Assembly: GCA_902796805.1 (NCBI GenBank)
Contig: CADBQG010000017.1
Span: 1 to 62,090 of the forward strand
Origin: an uncultured Bacteroidota bacterium
Lineage (GTDB): Bacteria > Bacteroidota > Bacteroidia > Bacteroidales > WCHB1-69
DNA: 62,090 nt
Reading direction: 5' to 3'
The notes under the pieces are model-generated. The model was given only the letters and a program-made list of their open reading frames with translations, ran no database searches and was not told where the DNA came from. This document shows positions 1 through 8,070 of the stretch, in pieces. A program made the position numbers and the translations under genes. Every line of letters begins with the position of its first letter. Within the stretch, counting starts at the first letter, position 1.

Positions 1-879
1 ATAAAAATCTTCTTCATCAAAACGAATGTCGAAATCTAATTCTCCATCTCGTTTCAAAGAACTACCCACGTAACGCATTTGATTTGTAACATTGTTATCA
101 ATTGTGAATTTATTGAATCTATACTCCAAGAACCAACCAGCCCATTCTGTTTGTTTCCATTGATGCCACTCATTCTCGTGCATTTCTTTTATCGCATCTA
201 AGGCCTTAAGCCATTGACCAAATGTAAAACCACAATTAAATTTACGGAAAAGGTCGAACAATGTGTTTGTTTTAGAAACCTTATTCGTAAGGTAGTCTTG
301 GAATTTATCTCTTCGGATTGTAGTGATGCTGTTGCCAAAGTAGTCCTCTTTTGTGAACACACCATAAGTCATGGCTTGGAATAAGTCATTTGTATATACA
401 TGAGCCGACGAGTTGTGGCCTTTCTTGGTAAGATAAGTGTCCTTCTTGAAATCCACAAATATTACATTATCGCCATGAAATATATCACCATAATGATATA
501 CGCCAATATAGCGAACATCAATCTTTGGATTCTGTTTATTAACCGTATTGGTATAATCATTAAACCAAAGAGGTAATTGTACCCTCTTCTTATATATCGG
601 ATGAGGATTTCCCAAATATGTACATGTTCTAACAAGAAGGTGATATACCTTTCCGCCATCCGCATACTCCAATACCCATTTTCGAGGTGGAACAGTAATA
701 ATCCTACATTTGTTATTGCCTAGTACATTGATAAGACATTCCTTAAGTTGCCTGTCAGACAACGGCTGGTCCTGAGCAATGACAAGACTCTTATCAAGAG
801 TTATTTGTTCACTATCAACATTCATATGCTTAAATCTTTTAATCCATTGTTGAATAATATTGCAGATATTTAATTTCAT
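1..879 (-). CDS. Probable type II restriction endonuclease, 3' end outside window
   Basis: An uninterrupted frame runs from an ATG at 879 to the left edge (293 codons, no stop), so the gene is cut by the window. The ATG overlaps the TGA of the upstream cytosine methyltransferase (ATGA), the close coupling typical of a modification/restriction pair. The protein has no signal peptide or membrane segment. Two stretches look like PD-(D/E)xK nuclease pieces: IFVDFKKDTYL near residues 146-156, and LDFDIRF near residues 281-287 close to the edge. I do not recognise the family by sequence, so the call rests mostly on position. If it is the partner nuclease it would cut the same site that the methyltransferase protects. 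An unrelated defence protein is possible. Confidence 0.6.
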   Translation of the reverse strand, partial: MKLNICNIIQQWIKRFKHMNVDSEQITLDKSLVIAQDQPLSDRQLKECLINVLGNNKCRIITVPPRKWVLEYADGGKVYHLLVRTCTYLGNPHPIYKKRVQLPLWFNDYTNTVNKQNPKIDVRYIGVYHYGDIFHGDNVIFVDFKKDTYLTKKGHNSSAHVYTNDLFQAMTYGVFTKEDYFGNSITTIRRDKFQDYLTNKVSKTNTLFDLFRKFNCGFTFGQWLKALDAIKEMHENEWHQWKQTEWAGWFLEYRFNKFTIDNNVTNQMRYVGSSLKRDGELDFDIRFDEEDFY

Positions 880-2321
880 CCAAGTATTTCTTTGATTGTT
901 GTAAAATATGGAGCATAGTTGTCCGCATCAAAGTGCAGATTGGCTGAGTAGTCAACTATATCGCATATCATTCTCGGTTTAGCACTCTTTAACTGAAAAC
1001 AGAGATATGTTTTCCCTGAGGTCGCAAAACCTAATGTTTTTAAGAATGAAGCATCTGCCAAAATAGGCTCTTCAGCATTTAGTTCATATATTTCTGCGTT
1101 ATTTTTGTAATGTAGCAACAGATATTTAGGCATTACAGCGCATTCATCTTTAAACATTGAACCTTTTCTACCATCAGAACGGACATAATAAAGTTGATTC
1201 TTAAGAATGAGTTGTTTATGTTCGCCTCCTTTATAATAACCAACAAGCACTGTCTCATTGTTTATGTTATTATACTGGTTGCGTTTGACAGCACATGTCT
1301 GTTCCATACCATTCAGAGTATTAACAATTGACTTCGCTATTTCATGTCCTAATCGAGGAGGGACGGCATTACCAATCATCTTATATGCATCTCTAATGTT
1401 TTCGTACTCGAAGATAAAACTATCGGGAAATGTCTGAATCCTAGCACATTCACGCACACTCATTCTTCTGTATTTGGTCAACTTGTCCTTTTGGAAGTTC
1501 CAATTCTCATGTCCATAGTACATCATCTTGGGTGATGATGGATGTAATGGAGCAAAGTCGGCAGTCGCATTTATCGTAAAAGATGGTTGTTGCCATCCCC
1601 TACGCCTATTCCCTCGATAATAAAACGAACCGAATTTTAATGCCAGAACATCATGATTTGGATATTGATTATTCTTGTCAACCTTTTTGCTAGTATCTTT
1701 TATCTTGTTACTAGAAAGAATGTTTGGCACTTCTGTGATATCACCAATGGCTTGTTCTAATGTAATAGGCTTATCGCATGTTGGGACAGGGAAACTGAAA
1801 GACACGTTTAAATCTTTTCTAAAGCCAACAAGGAATACTCTTTCTCGATTTTGGGGAATACGATAGTTTACAGCATCAAGCAATGCCCATTGAACATTAT
1901 AACCTGCATCATTAAGTCGGGAAAGAAAGTCCTTGAATACATCTTTGAACTTATCTCCCAACATACCTTTTACATTTTCTATCACAAAGAATTTTGGCTT
2001 TTTGGCACCGATAAGTTCGATATACTTTAAGAACAATTGTCCTCTTTCGTCTTCAAGCCCTTTTTGTTTGCCCCCCACACTCCATGACTGACATGGAGGA
2101 CCACCTATGAATCCATCACAATCAGGAATCGAACCAGGATCAATCTTACAAATGTCACCAAGCACAAACTCTGTGTTAGGATGATTGCGAACGTACGTTG
2201 CACGGCAGTGTTGTTCGAACTCATTAGCCCAAACCACATTGAATCCGGCTTGTTCGAAGCCGAGATCAAGTCCTCCACACCCGGCAAATAGAGAAACTAT
2301 CTTGTATTCTATCTTCGACAT
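876..2321 (-). CDS. DNA cytosine-5 methyltransferase, HaeIII/NgoPII-like
   Basis: Transfers a methyl group from S-adenosylmethionine to C5 of cytosine in a specific DNA site. The motifs occur in family order: motif I SLFAGCGG near residue 10, the catalytic PPCQSW loop with Cys near 77, ENV near 116, QNRERVF, then RECARIQTFP and GNAVPP near 320. The target-recognition stretch (YPNHD...LHPSSPKMM) resembles M.HaeIII/NgoPII by memory, hinting at a GGCC or GGNNCC-like target, which is inference. Residues of about 340-481 form an extra C-terminal domain of roughly 140 residues absent from M.HaeIII. The gene lies 8 bases after the HNH gene and overlaps the presumed nuclease by 4 bases. Confidence 0.93.
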   Translation of the reverse strand: MSKIEYKIVSLFAGCGGLDLGFEQAGFNVVWANEFEQHCRATYVRNHPNTEFVLGDICKIDPGSIPDCDGFIGGPPCQSWSVGGKQKGLEDERGQLFLKYIELIGAKKPKFFVIENVKGMLGDKFKDVFKDFLSRLNDAGYNVQWALLDAVNYRIPQNRERVFLVGFRKDLNVSFSFPVPTCDKPITLEQAIGDITEVPNILSSNKIKDTSKKVDKNNQYPNHDVLALKFGSFYYRGNRRRGWQQPSFTINATADFAPLHPSSPKMMYYGHENWNFQKDKLTKYRRMSVRECARIQTFPDSFIFEYENIRDAYKMIGNAVPPRLGHEIAKSIVNTLNGMEQTCAVKRNQYNNINNETVLVGYYKGGEHKQLILKNQLYYVRSDGRKGSMFKDECAVMPKYLLLHYKNNAEIYELNAEEPILADASFLKTLGFATSGKTYLCFQLKSAKPRMICDIVDYSANLHFDADNYAPYFTTIKEILG

Positions 2322-2329
2322 ATCCGTTC

Positions 2330-3094
2330 TTATACTTTATTAAACACACAGTCCCGATGCCACTCTATGAACAGGGGATTAGGCAGATGCTCTTCCGGCA
2401 AACGAATAGGCTGATTCTTTATGCTTGCAAAATGAGCAGCATAAAATTCCTCGGTTTCGTATTGTCTTAATTTATCAGCCAAGATGATCTTATTATTCTT
2501 GTCTATGCTTATGAATCCTTGGTCGAAAGCCTCGTAGTACAAAGCAGAAAGGCAGATGCCGTTTTCAGGATTCAACCGTTCTTTTTCGTTCACCGTCCAA
2601 GGAACAATATGGCTGGCCACCAACAAATCCGGAATACTGATTTCAGTGATGGCGCAGAGTTCTTCGTAGTTATAAAGAATCATCGAACGGAAAGCAGAGT
2701 GATTGACTCTTTGCTTGATTATGGTCTCTTTTTCTTTCCCCTCTAATTCTTTGGATGTGATGTGCAATGTCTCTTCTATCGATTGATTCAATAGATTGGC
2801 TTTTATCCGCTGTGCTTCCAAGAACAGTTTTTCTTTGTCACCGACAAATTCATTCCAATAGGGCATACACACGCTTAGTCCGCCCGGCATTCCTGTGCGT
2901 CCGCTATTGATAATATAAGGGTCGCAAGCGGCAAAATCCACCATCCGCAAAGCAACGGCATTTTCTGTCCTGTTCATCAACTTGGCCAACTCTCTGACCT
3001 CCGGTGTGGTATGGTTCAACCGCCCGAATGGTAACTGAAAATACAGAGCCAATGTCAGAATCATTTCGTTTCGTGTCCAAAGTCGTTTAGGCAT
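2330..3094 (-). CDS. HNH endonuclease, restriction-associated
   Basis: A 254-residue protein with an HNH nuclease core in its second half: ASHIVPW near residue 160 followed by RLNPENGICLSALYYEAFD, the pattern of HNH_2-type restriction endonucleases. The N-terminal half carries a helical segment (TRNEMILTLALYFQLPFG) seen in proteins of this class. It would cut DNA using a His-metal centre. It is the first gene of the operon with the cytosine methyltransferase, with a promoter box 20-30 bases upstream. Having both this HNH protein and the presumed nuclease at 1-879 around one methyltransferase is unusual. One may be the cognate enzyme and the other an accessory nuclease. Confidence 0.85.
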   Translation of the reverse strand: MPKRLWTRNEMILTLALYFQLPFGRLNHTTPEVRELAKLMNRTENAVALRMVDFAACDPYIINSGRTGMPGGLSVCMPYWNEFVGDKEKLFLEAQRIKANLLNQSIEETLHITSKELEGKEKETIIKQRVNHSAFRSMILYNYEELCAITEISIPDLLVASHIVPWTVNEKERLNPENGICLSALYYEAFDQGFISIDKNNKIILADKLRQYETEEFYAAHFASIKNQPIRLPEEHLPNPLFIEWHRDCVFNKV

Positions 3095-3117
3095 AATGGT
3101 TAGTTATTTTACGCAAG

Positions 3118-3125
3118 CAAACATA
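3118..3125 (-). promoter_or_regulatory. Promoter -7 box for the HNH/methyltransferase operon
   Basis: On the minus strand this reads TATGTTTG, matching the Bacteroidota TAnnTTTG box. Transcription would start near 3114, giving a leader of about 20 bases before the HNH ATG at 3094. Confidence 0.55.
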
Positions 3126-3166
3126 TCTATGAATGTGTATTTTTTTCTTTGGCATAATCACATTTT

Positions 3167-3892
3167 TTATATCGGCATCGCCTGTAACACTTTGCCGTCA
3201 ATCAATTTTCCGTTTTTGTGTTTGCTTCGTTTCACGCCGTCAGCTCCCCAAGTGCCCCATTGCTTGAAGAAAAAGGCAGAGCCTTGTTTTTCTGCCTGTG
3301 CTCTAATAGTGAGCACCCATTCTTCTTTCATCGGCCGCGCTTGCGGTCCACTCTCGCCACCAACAATCACCCAGTCAATATTCGTCAAGTCCAATTCGCC
3401 TAAGTCTTCGATGAGGGGTTCGCAAGAAAGAAATCGAATGGGAGCATCCAACACCCGCAAACAATCAATTCTTGGCTTGGAAGATTGTGCTTCAACCGTC
3501 ACACCCAACCAAACGTTTTCCGGGACATCGTGAGTGATAAAATACTCGGACATACGTTCAGCACGTTTCGTGAGTAACTGATAACGGTGTTGAGGTGCAA
3601 GACGGATGGTCGCCATCACTTTGTCAACAAATTCAAATGGAACATCCTTGTGGAATAAGTCACTCATTGAACAAACGAAAATTGTATGCGGTTGTTTCCA
3701 CCCTAACGGTTCATTGAGACAATCCTCGTGCAGCGTAACCTGAAAACCATTGGTATATTTTTCTTGTCCCATTGCATTCAATCTCCGCGACATTACCTCG
3801 GCATAGCAGTGGGCACAGCCTGGAGAAATCTTGGTACATCCAGTTATTGGATTCCATGTTTTGTCTGTCCATTCGATCTTGGTGGTTTTCAT
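3167..3892 (-). CDS. DUF5131 / phage Gp37-Gp68-like three-Cys-motif protein
   Basis: A 241-residue protein of the Gp37/Gp68 (DUF5131) family. Near the N-terminus it has GCTKISPGCAHCY with Cys19, Cys26 and Cys29 (C-x6-C-x2-C), resembling a radical-SAM-type iron-sulfur site with altered spacing. Other family marks are the early WTDKTWNPITGC, CSMSDLFH, LLTKRAERM, WLGVTVE, SCEPL and VIVGGESG. Its biochemical role is not established. The ATG overlaps the stop of the upstream TcmP gene by 4 bases, so the two are translated together, as is characteristic of the three-Cys-motif/TcmP gene pair. A role in nucleic-acid modification, repair or phage defence is inference from its place in the island. Confidence 0.88.
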   Translation of the reverse strand: MKTTKIEWTDKTWNPITGCTKISPGCAHCYAEVMSRRLNAMGQEKYTNGFQVTLHEDCLNEPLGWKQPHTIFVCSMSDLFHKDVPFEFVDKVMATIRLAPQHRYQLLTKRAERMSEYFITHDVPENVWLGVTVEAQSSKPRIDCLRVLDAPIRFLSCEPLIEDLGELDLTNIDWVIVGGESGPQARPMKEEWVLTIRAQAEKQGSAFFFKQWGTWGADGVKRSKHKNGKLIDGKVLQAMPI

Positions 3893-5007
3893 TTCTTTAT
3901 AATTTGAAATGTAATTATCCTGTTTTTCTTGTAAACTTGTTCGTAATTAACTAAAGGAGACCTCTCCGAATAATTTATTAGACCTTCCTTTTTCATCTGT
4001 TTTATCTTGTCAGAAGCATGAGCGGACACATGTCCGCATTCCAAAGTGAAATCATAAACATCTTTATTCGTTTGCAGAACACCTTGTATTAGTTTCTCTT
4101 GTAATTCGTTTTGAAATCGTTCTATTTTATTTGGAAGTTTCCCGTCAAATAAACTTAATTGAACTTTTCCAAGGTCATCGTCAATATCAAAATTAGCCTC
4201 TCCATTAATGTTATTTTTGTCCCATGCTGTTTTTAAGAATTTGTCAACAGCACGTGGATGTTTTGCCCCAAAAATTATTCCGTAAATATTTGCTCCTTTT
4301 TTTATAGTAAAGGGATATAGTTTTAAATCGGAATATTCCGGTAATCTGCATTTTAATTGTTCAAGTATACTTTTATGAACGTATTTATAGGGGTTCTCTC
4401 TTATCTTACTAATATCGATACTTAAATTTGTTTGAAACGCACGTGTTTTCCCAAACCTAACAAAATATGAGGAGGATAAAAAGTACAAGAAATCGGTTTG
4501 CGATAGTTTTTCTAAATCCAATAGGTATTTATCGGCCAAGAATTTCATGCCATTTTGGTCAAAAAAAACCAAGGAGGGGTGTGCTGCTATTATAGATATT
4601 GTTTTAGGAAATAGCTCTGCAAAGTCACAATTGCAATAATGCAAGAACAAATAATGATTGTTCAACCTCGTCAACTCTTTTTCATCTTTAATAAAATCTT
4701 CGCAACAAGAATGCATTGCGTCATATTTGCTTTTTTCATACTCGTTAAGGCACAGGTGTATTTTGCATTTTTGATTGAAAATATTACCAGATTGTTCTTT
4801 TACTTGTTGCAATAAGCGAATAGGGCTGCCAGCAACACCAATAACATCACGACCTGGTCCTGAAAAAAAATCGAAAATCCACAACTCTTTGTTTGGACAA
4901 CTCATAACAAATGTTGGTAACCATTCTTTTGCATAACTTTCGAAAATCTCCAGTTTTGTAATAGTTCCCTCGTCAAATGGATGTTCGTGTAAATCTTTTA
5001 TAGCCAT
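3889..5007 (-). CDS. tcmP: Three-Cys-motif partner protein TcmP
   Basis: A 372-residue protein of the TcmP family, known as the constant neighbour of three-Cys-motif proteins. The start MAIKDLHEHPFDEGTITKLEI is followed by IFDFFSGPGRD at residues 44-54, a glycine-rich turn like the SAM-binding motif I of methyltransferases, and later VFFDQNG near residue 147 where a motif-IV-like loop would lie. The last 80 residues look like a winged-helix domain (VYDFTLECGHVSAHASDKIKQMKKEGLI). Function is unproven. Its 4-base overlap with the DUF5131 gene argues for a joint complex or sequential reaction. This TcmP is unrelated to the tetracenomycin O-methyltransferase that shares the name. Confidence 0.88.
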   Translation of the reverse strand: MAIKDLHEHPFDEGTITKLEIFESYAKEWLPTFVMSCPNKELWIFDFFSGPGRDVIGVAGSPIRLLQQVKEQSGNIFNQKCKIHLCLNEYEKSKYDAMHSCCEDFIKDEKELTRLNNHYLFLHYCNCDFAELFPKTISIIAAHPSLVFFDQNGMKFLADKYLLDLEKLSQTDFLYFLSSSYFVRFGKTRAFQTNLSIDISKIRENPYKYVHKSILEQLKCRLPEYSDLKLYPFTIKKGANIYGIIFGAKHPRAVDKFLKTAWDKNNINGEANFDIDDDLGKVQLSLFDGKLPNKIERFQNELQEKLIQGVLQTNKDVYDFTLECGHVSAHASDKIKQMKKEGLINYSERSPLVNYEQVYKKNRIITFQIIKK

Positions 5008-5015
5008 GATTCGTT

Positions 5016-5210
5016 CTACTTATATCGTATTATCTCAAAGTTCCACATCATTGTCGCATGTGGCTTTATCCTCTTCGAAGGTGTATCTATAAACCTGATG
5101 CCCCTCCAACAAGTTTTCTCCAGTATGCAAAGCCGCAGCCCGCACGTCATACCGCCTCCTCCGCAGAAGAAGTCTATTGCTTTAAATCCCTTATTTACAG
5201 TTGTTTCCAT
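5016..5210 (-). pseudogene. Truncated DNA cytosine-5 methyltransferase start
   Basis: A 64-codon frame begins like a complete C5 methyltransferase (FKAIDFFCGGGGMTCGLR, motif I) and then loses all resemblance; motifs IV to X are missing. In another minus-strand frame across the break there is a protein-like stretch, LHTGENLLEGHQVYRYTF and onward, ending at a stop near 5037. This suggests an internal deletion plus frameshift rather than a natural short gene. It lies between a promoter box and tcmP and ends 8 bases before the tcmP ATG, so it may survive as a translated leader for that operon. Confidence 0.7.
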
Positions 5211-5239
5211 AACGCATGGATTTTCCCATTTTTAACCTG

Positions 5240-5247
5240 CAAAGATA
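5240..5247 (-). promoter_or_regulatory. Promoter -7 box for the tcmP operon
   Basis: The minus strand reads TATCTTTG, an exact Bacteroidota -7 box. Transcription would begin near 5236 and run through the truncated methyltransferase start into tcmP and the DUF5131 gene. Confidence 0.6.
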
Positions 5248-5253
5248 TCCATT

Positions 5254-5601
5254 TTAATGCTGTTCTCCAAAAATAATATAACCCATGCAAAACCACATTT
5301 TTCCCGTCTTCACGCCGCGCCCTGCCGTGCGGACACCTCCAATACCCGCAAACAGATCAATGAATATAAACTTTGGATTTTCCGGAGTCGGAAAAGGAAC
5401 AGAGAATAGTTCAGGGAATAAATTGTATTGAGGGTCGGGTTCTTTGACCATTCCAGAGAACTCAACATCCTCTTTGCCGTAAAGCAAGTCTAATGCATCT
5501 TTTTCAAAAGGCAAAGCATATTTGGTGTTTACGTTTTGAAGATAATGCGTTATTATTGCGGAATCGTCGTTTGTAAATAGTTGTCCTTTATATTTCAGCA
5601 T
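5254..5601 (-). pseudogene. Second truncated cytosine-5 methyltransferase start
   Basis: A 115-codon frame with a roughly 75-residue N-terminal extension and then KFIFIDLFAGIGG, motif I of a Dcm/EcoRII-type cytosine methyltransferase. Similarity stops directly after motif I; the frame continues for about 25 unlike residues to a stop near 5254. The catalytic Cys and target-recognition region are absent, so no methyltransferase activity is possible. This remnant and the one at 5016-5210 break at almost the same point of the fold, which suggests a recombination or deletion history at this locus. Confidence 0.72.
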
Positions 5602-5677
5602 ATTGTTTCATATTTGAAGTGATTTATAATATCCCTACACTCTCACCGTCATTTGTCAGGCGGACAGTCGCTATCGC

Positions 5678-7807
5678 TCAGTACTTCGGGGTTATGCCCA
5701 TATTGAAGAACATGAACGAATACACGTCAACGACTTCCTCGATGGTTTTGTCGAGGGGTTTGCCGCCGCCGTGCCCGGCGTTGCTCTCAATGCGTATCAG
5801 GTGCGGCTTGTCGCCGATGTGGCTGTTCTGCAAGGCGGCGGCATACTTGAACGAGTGTGCCGGCACAACCCTGTCGTCGTGGTCGGCGGTGGTGACGAGA
5901 ATAGCCGGATACTCTTTGCCGTCCTGTATGGAATGCAGCGGGGAGTACTTCCGCAGGTACTCGAACATCTCCTTGCTGTCCTCGCTGGTACCGTAGTCAA
6001 CGGCCCAGTAGCGACCGATAGTGAACTTGTGGTAACGGAGCATGTCCATAACACCCACGTGGGGAACCGCCACGGCGAACAGGTCGGGGCGCTGGTTCAC
6101 AACAGCGCCGACAAGGAGGCCGCCGTTGGAACCGCCCTCCAGGGCCAGCATGTCGCTGCTGGTGTAGCCCTGGCTGATGAGGAACTCGGCCGCCGCTATG
6201 CAGTCGTCGAAGACATTCTGCTTGTGCATCTTCGTGCCGGCCTCGTGCCACTCCTTGCCGTACTCGCCGCCGCCGCGCAGGTTAACCACTGCATACACCC
6301 CACCCTGCTCCAGCCAGGCCACGCGCGTTGCGCTGAACCCAGGCGTGAGGGAGATGTTGAAGCCGCCGTACCCGTACAGGAGCGCCGGGTTCTTGCCATC
6401 CATCTTGATGCCCTTCTTGTGGGTGATGAACATCGGAACCCTTGTGCCGTCCTTGGAGGTGAAGAACTTCTGTTCAGTAACGTAGTCGCCGGAGTTGAAC
6501 TTAATCTCCGAAGTCTTGTAAAGCACCGACTTGTTGCTGGCAACGTCATATCTGTAAATTGTTGCTGGCGTGGTGTATGAAGTAACAGTGTAGAACGTCT
6601 CCGTGTCGTCAGGCTCGCCTGCAAACCCGCTTATCGAGCCTATAACCTCGTTGTCGAGCGAACCCTGGAGCACTCCTTTCTCGTTGAAGATCTTGACGAG
6701 TGAACGGGCGTCCTTGATGTAGTTGGCTATCAGCTTTCCACCAATATGGCTAACCCCCGTCAACACCTCACCTTTCACGGCTGGAATCAGCTCTTCCCAC
6801 ACCTTGCCGGCGTAGGGAGATACAGGAATGCTGACGACCTTGTACTCAGGCGCGTTGTGGTTGGTCATCACTATGAAGCGACCGTCAACCTCGTCAATGA
6901 CCGCATAGTCGTCGGTGAAATCGTCGACCAGCTTGACGAAAACGGCCTTCGGGTCGGCAAGGTCCTTGTAGTAAAGCGAGTTTCCCGAAGTTGACTCACT
7001 GCCATAAATCACGAGATAGCGCTTCTTCACCACCCCGGCCGAGAAGCTGAGGTTGGGGTTTGTCCGGTCCTCGTAGGCCAAGATGTCTTCGTATTGCGGC
7101 GTACCCACTTTGTGGTAATAGAGTTTTCCGTTCTCGTTAACCCCTGAGAGTTCGTTGTCTGGCTCGGGGAAGCGGCTGTAGAAGAACCCGTCGTCTTTCC
7201 AGGCTATGCTCGAGAACTTCACCCATACGAGATGGTCGTCGAGCGTCGCGCCTGTTTCTATGTCCTTCACATATATCTCCTGCCAGTCGCTGCCGTTCCT
7301 CGATATTGCATAGCCGAGGTAGCGGCCGTCCTCGGAGACTGCGGTGGCCGAGAGTGCCACGGTGCCGTCGTCGGAGAGTTTGTTTGGGTCGAGTAGTTCC
7401 ACGGCCTCACCGTCAAGTTTGCTCTTGTAATACAGAACGCTCTGGTTCTGAAGACCGTTGTTCCGGTAGAAGAAATAGCGGTCGCCCTTCTTGAACGGAG
7501 CGCCCTCCTTCGGATAGTCGAGCATCTCTTTTAGGTGCTGTTTCATCTTCTCGCGATAAGGAATCTGCGACAAGTAGCTTTGAGTGAGCTGATTCTGACT
7601 CTTAACCCAAGCTGCTGTCTCTTCAGAGTAGTCGTCCTCAAGCCAGCGGTACGGGTCGGCGACCTCGACACCGAAATAGGTGTCGACGGTGTCGCACTTC
7701 TTGGTTTCAGGATAGTTCACAGGCTCGCCGCCCTTGCGGGTCTGCGTGCATGAGGCGAGCAATGACAATGCGCATAACATAATGGTTCTGAATTGTTTTA
7801 TCTTCAT
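5678..7807 (-). CDS. Prolyl oligopeptidase family lipoprotein (S9A)
   Basis: A serine peptidase that cuts short peptides after proline. The 709-residue length fits the S9A family. The start MKIKQFRTIMLCALSLLASC is a lipoprotein signal with Cys near residue 20, placing it in the periplasm or an outer leaflet. The N-terminal part is the seven-bladed propeller that filters substrate size; the C-terminal hydrolase has the nucleophile in GGSNGG (Ser560), the acid in DHDDRVVP (about 642-649) and the base in NAGHGG (His679). It is transcribed alone from a nearby -7 box and borders the AT-rich island on its 3' side. Peptide supply for an amino-acid-using anaerobe is the likely role. Confidence 0.95.
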   Translation of the reverse strand: MKIKQFRTIMLCALSLLASCTQTRKGGEPVNYPETKKCDTVDTYFGVEVADPYRWLEDDYSEETAAWVKSQNQLTQSYLSQIPYREKMKQHLKEMLDYPKEGAPFKKGDRYFFYRNNGLQNQSVLYYKSKLDGEAVELLDPNKLSDDGTVALSATAVSEDGRYLGYAISRNGSDWQEIYVKDIETGATLDDHLVWVKFSSIAWKDDGFFYSRFPEPDNELSGVNENGKLYYHKVGTPQYEDILAYEDRTNPNLSFSAGVVKKRYLVIYGSESTSGNSLYYKDLADPKAVFVKLVDDFTDDYAVIDEVDGRFIVMTNHNAPEYKVVSIPVSPYAGKVWEELIPAVKGEVLTGVSHIGGKLIANYIKDARSLVKIFNEKGVLQGSLDNEVIGSISGFAGEPDDTETFYTVTSYTTPATIYRYDVASNKSVLYKTSEIKFNSGDYVTEQKFFTSKDGTRVPMFITHKKGIKMDGKNPALLYGYGGFNISLTPGFSATRVAWLEQGGVYAVVNLRGGGEYGKEWHEAGTKMHKQNVFDDCIAAAEFLISQGYTSSDMLALEGGSNGGLLVGAVVNQRPDLFAVAVPHVGVMDMLRYHKFTIGRYWAVDYGTSEDSKEMFEYLRKYSPLHSIQDGKEYPAILVTTADHDDRVVPAHSFKYAAALQNSHIGDKPHLIRIESNAGHGGGKPLDKTIEEVVDVYSFMFFNMGITPKY

Positions 7808-7843
7808 TAGGGATTGATTTTAATTTGTTCCGATATTTTTCCG

Positions 7844-7851
7844 CAAAGATA
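7844..7851 (-). promoter_or_regulatory. Promoter -7 box for the prolyl oligopeptidase gene
   Basis: The minus strand reads TATCTTTG. The predicted start near 7840 leaves a leader of about 33 bases before the ATG at 7807. Confidence 0.6.
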
Positions 7852-7981
7852 CACTATTCTTCAAGCATTGTCGCAAGCCTCCCAAAAAAAGTATCATCCA
7901 CCATTCACAAACCACTATTCACAAATCACTGACTTCTCCATCGAAATATCAACAACCATTTAAACTTTCAAAATATAATTG

Positions 7982-7989
7982 TATCTTCG
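7982..7989 (+). promoter_or_regulatory. Probable promoter -7 box for the thioredoxin-family gene
   Basis: Reads TATCTTCG, one base off the TAnnTTTG consensus, about 80 bases before the ATG at 8071. No clear -33 element was assigned. Confidence 0.4.
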
Positions 7990-8070
7990 CAGTCGCAAAA
8001 AAAAGGCGTGAACCGTTCTGAATTCAGATGAGGTTCACACTGCAAATGTTGGAAAAGAAGAAAAAAAGAT

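Noticed and set aside
5016..5210. Idea that the 64-codon methyltransferase start is a real small protein
   Set aside because: It keeps only motif I and then loses family resemblance, as does its neighbour; a remnant is more likely, though translation as a leader is possible.
5771..6580. 269-codon plus-strand frame
   Set aside because: Antisense shadow of the prolyl oligopeptidase, covering its catalytic domain.
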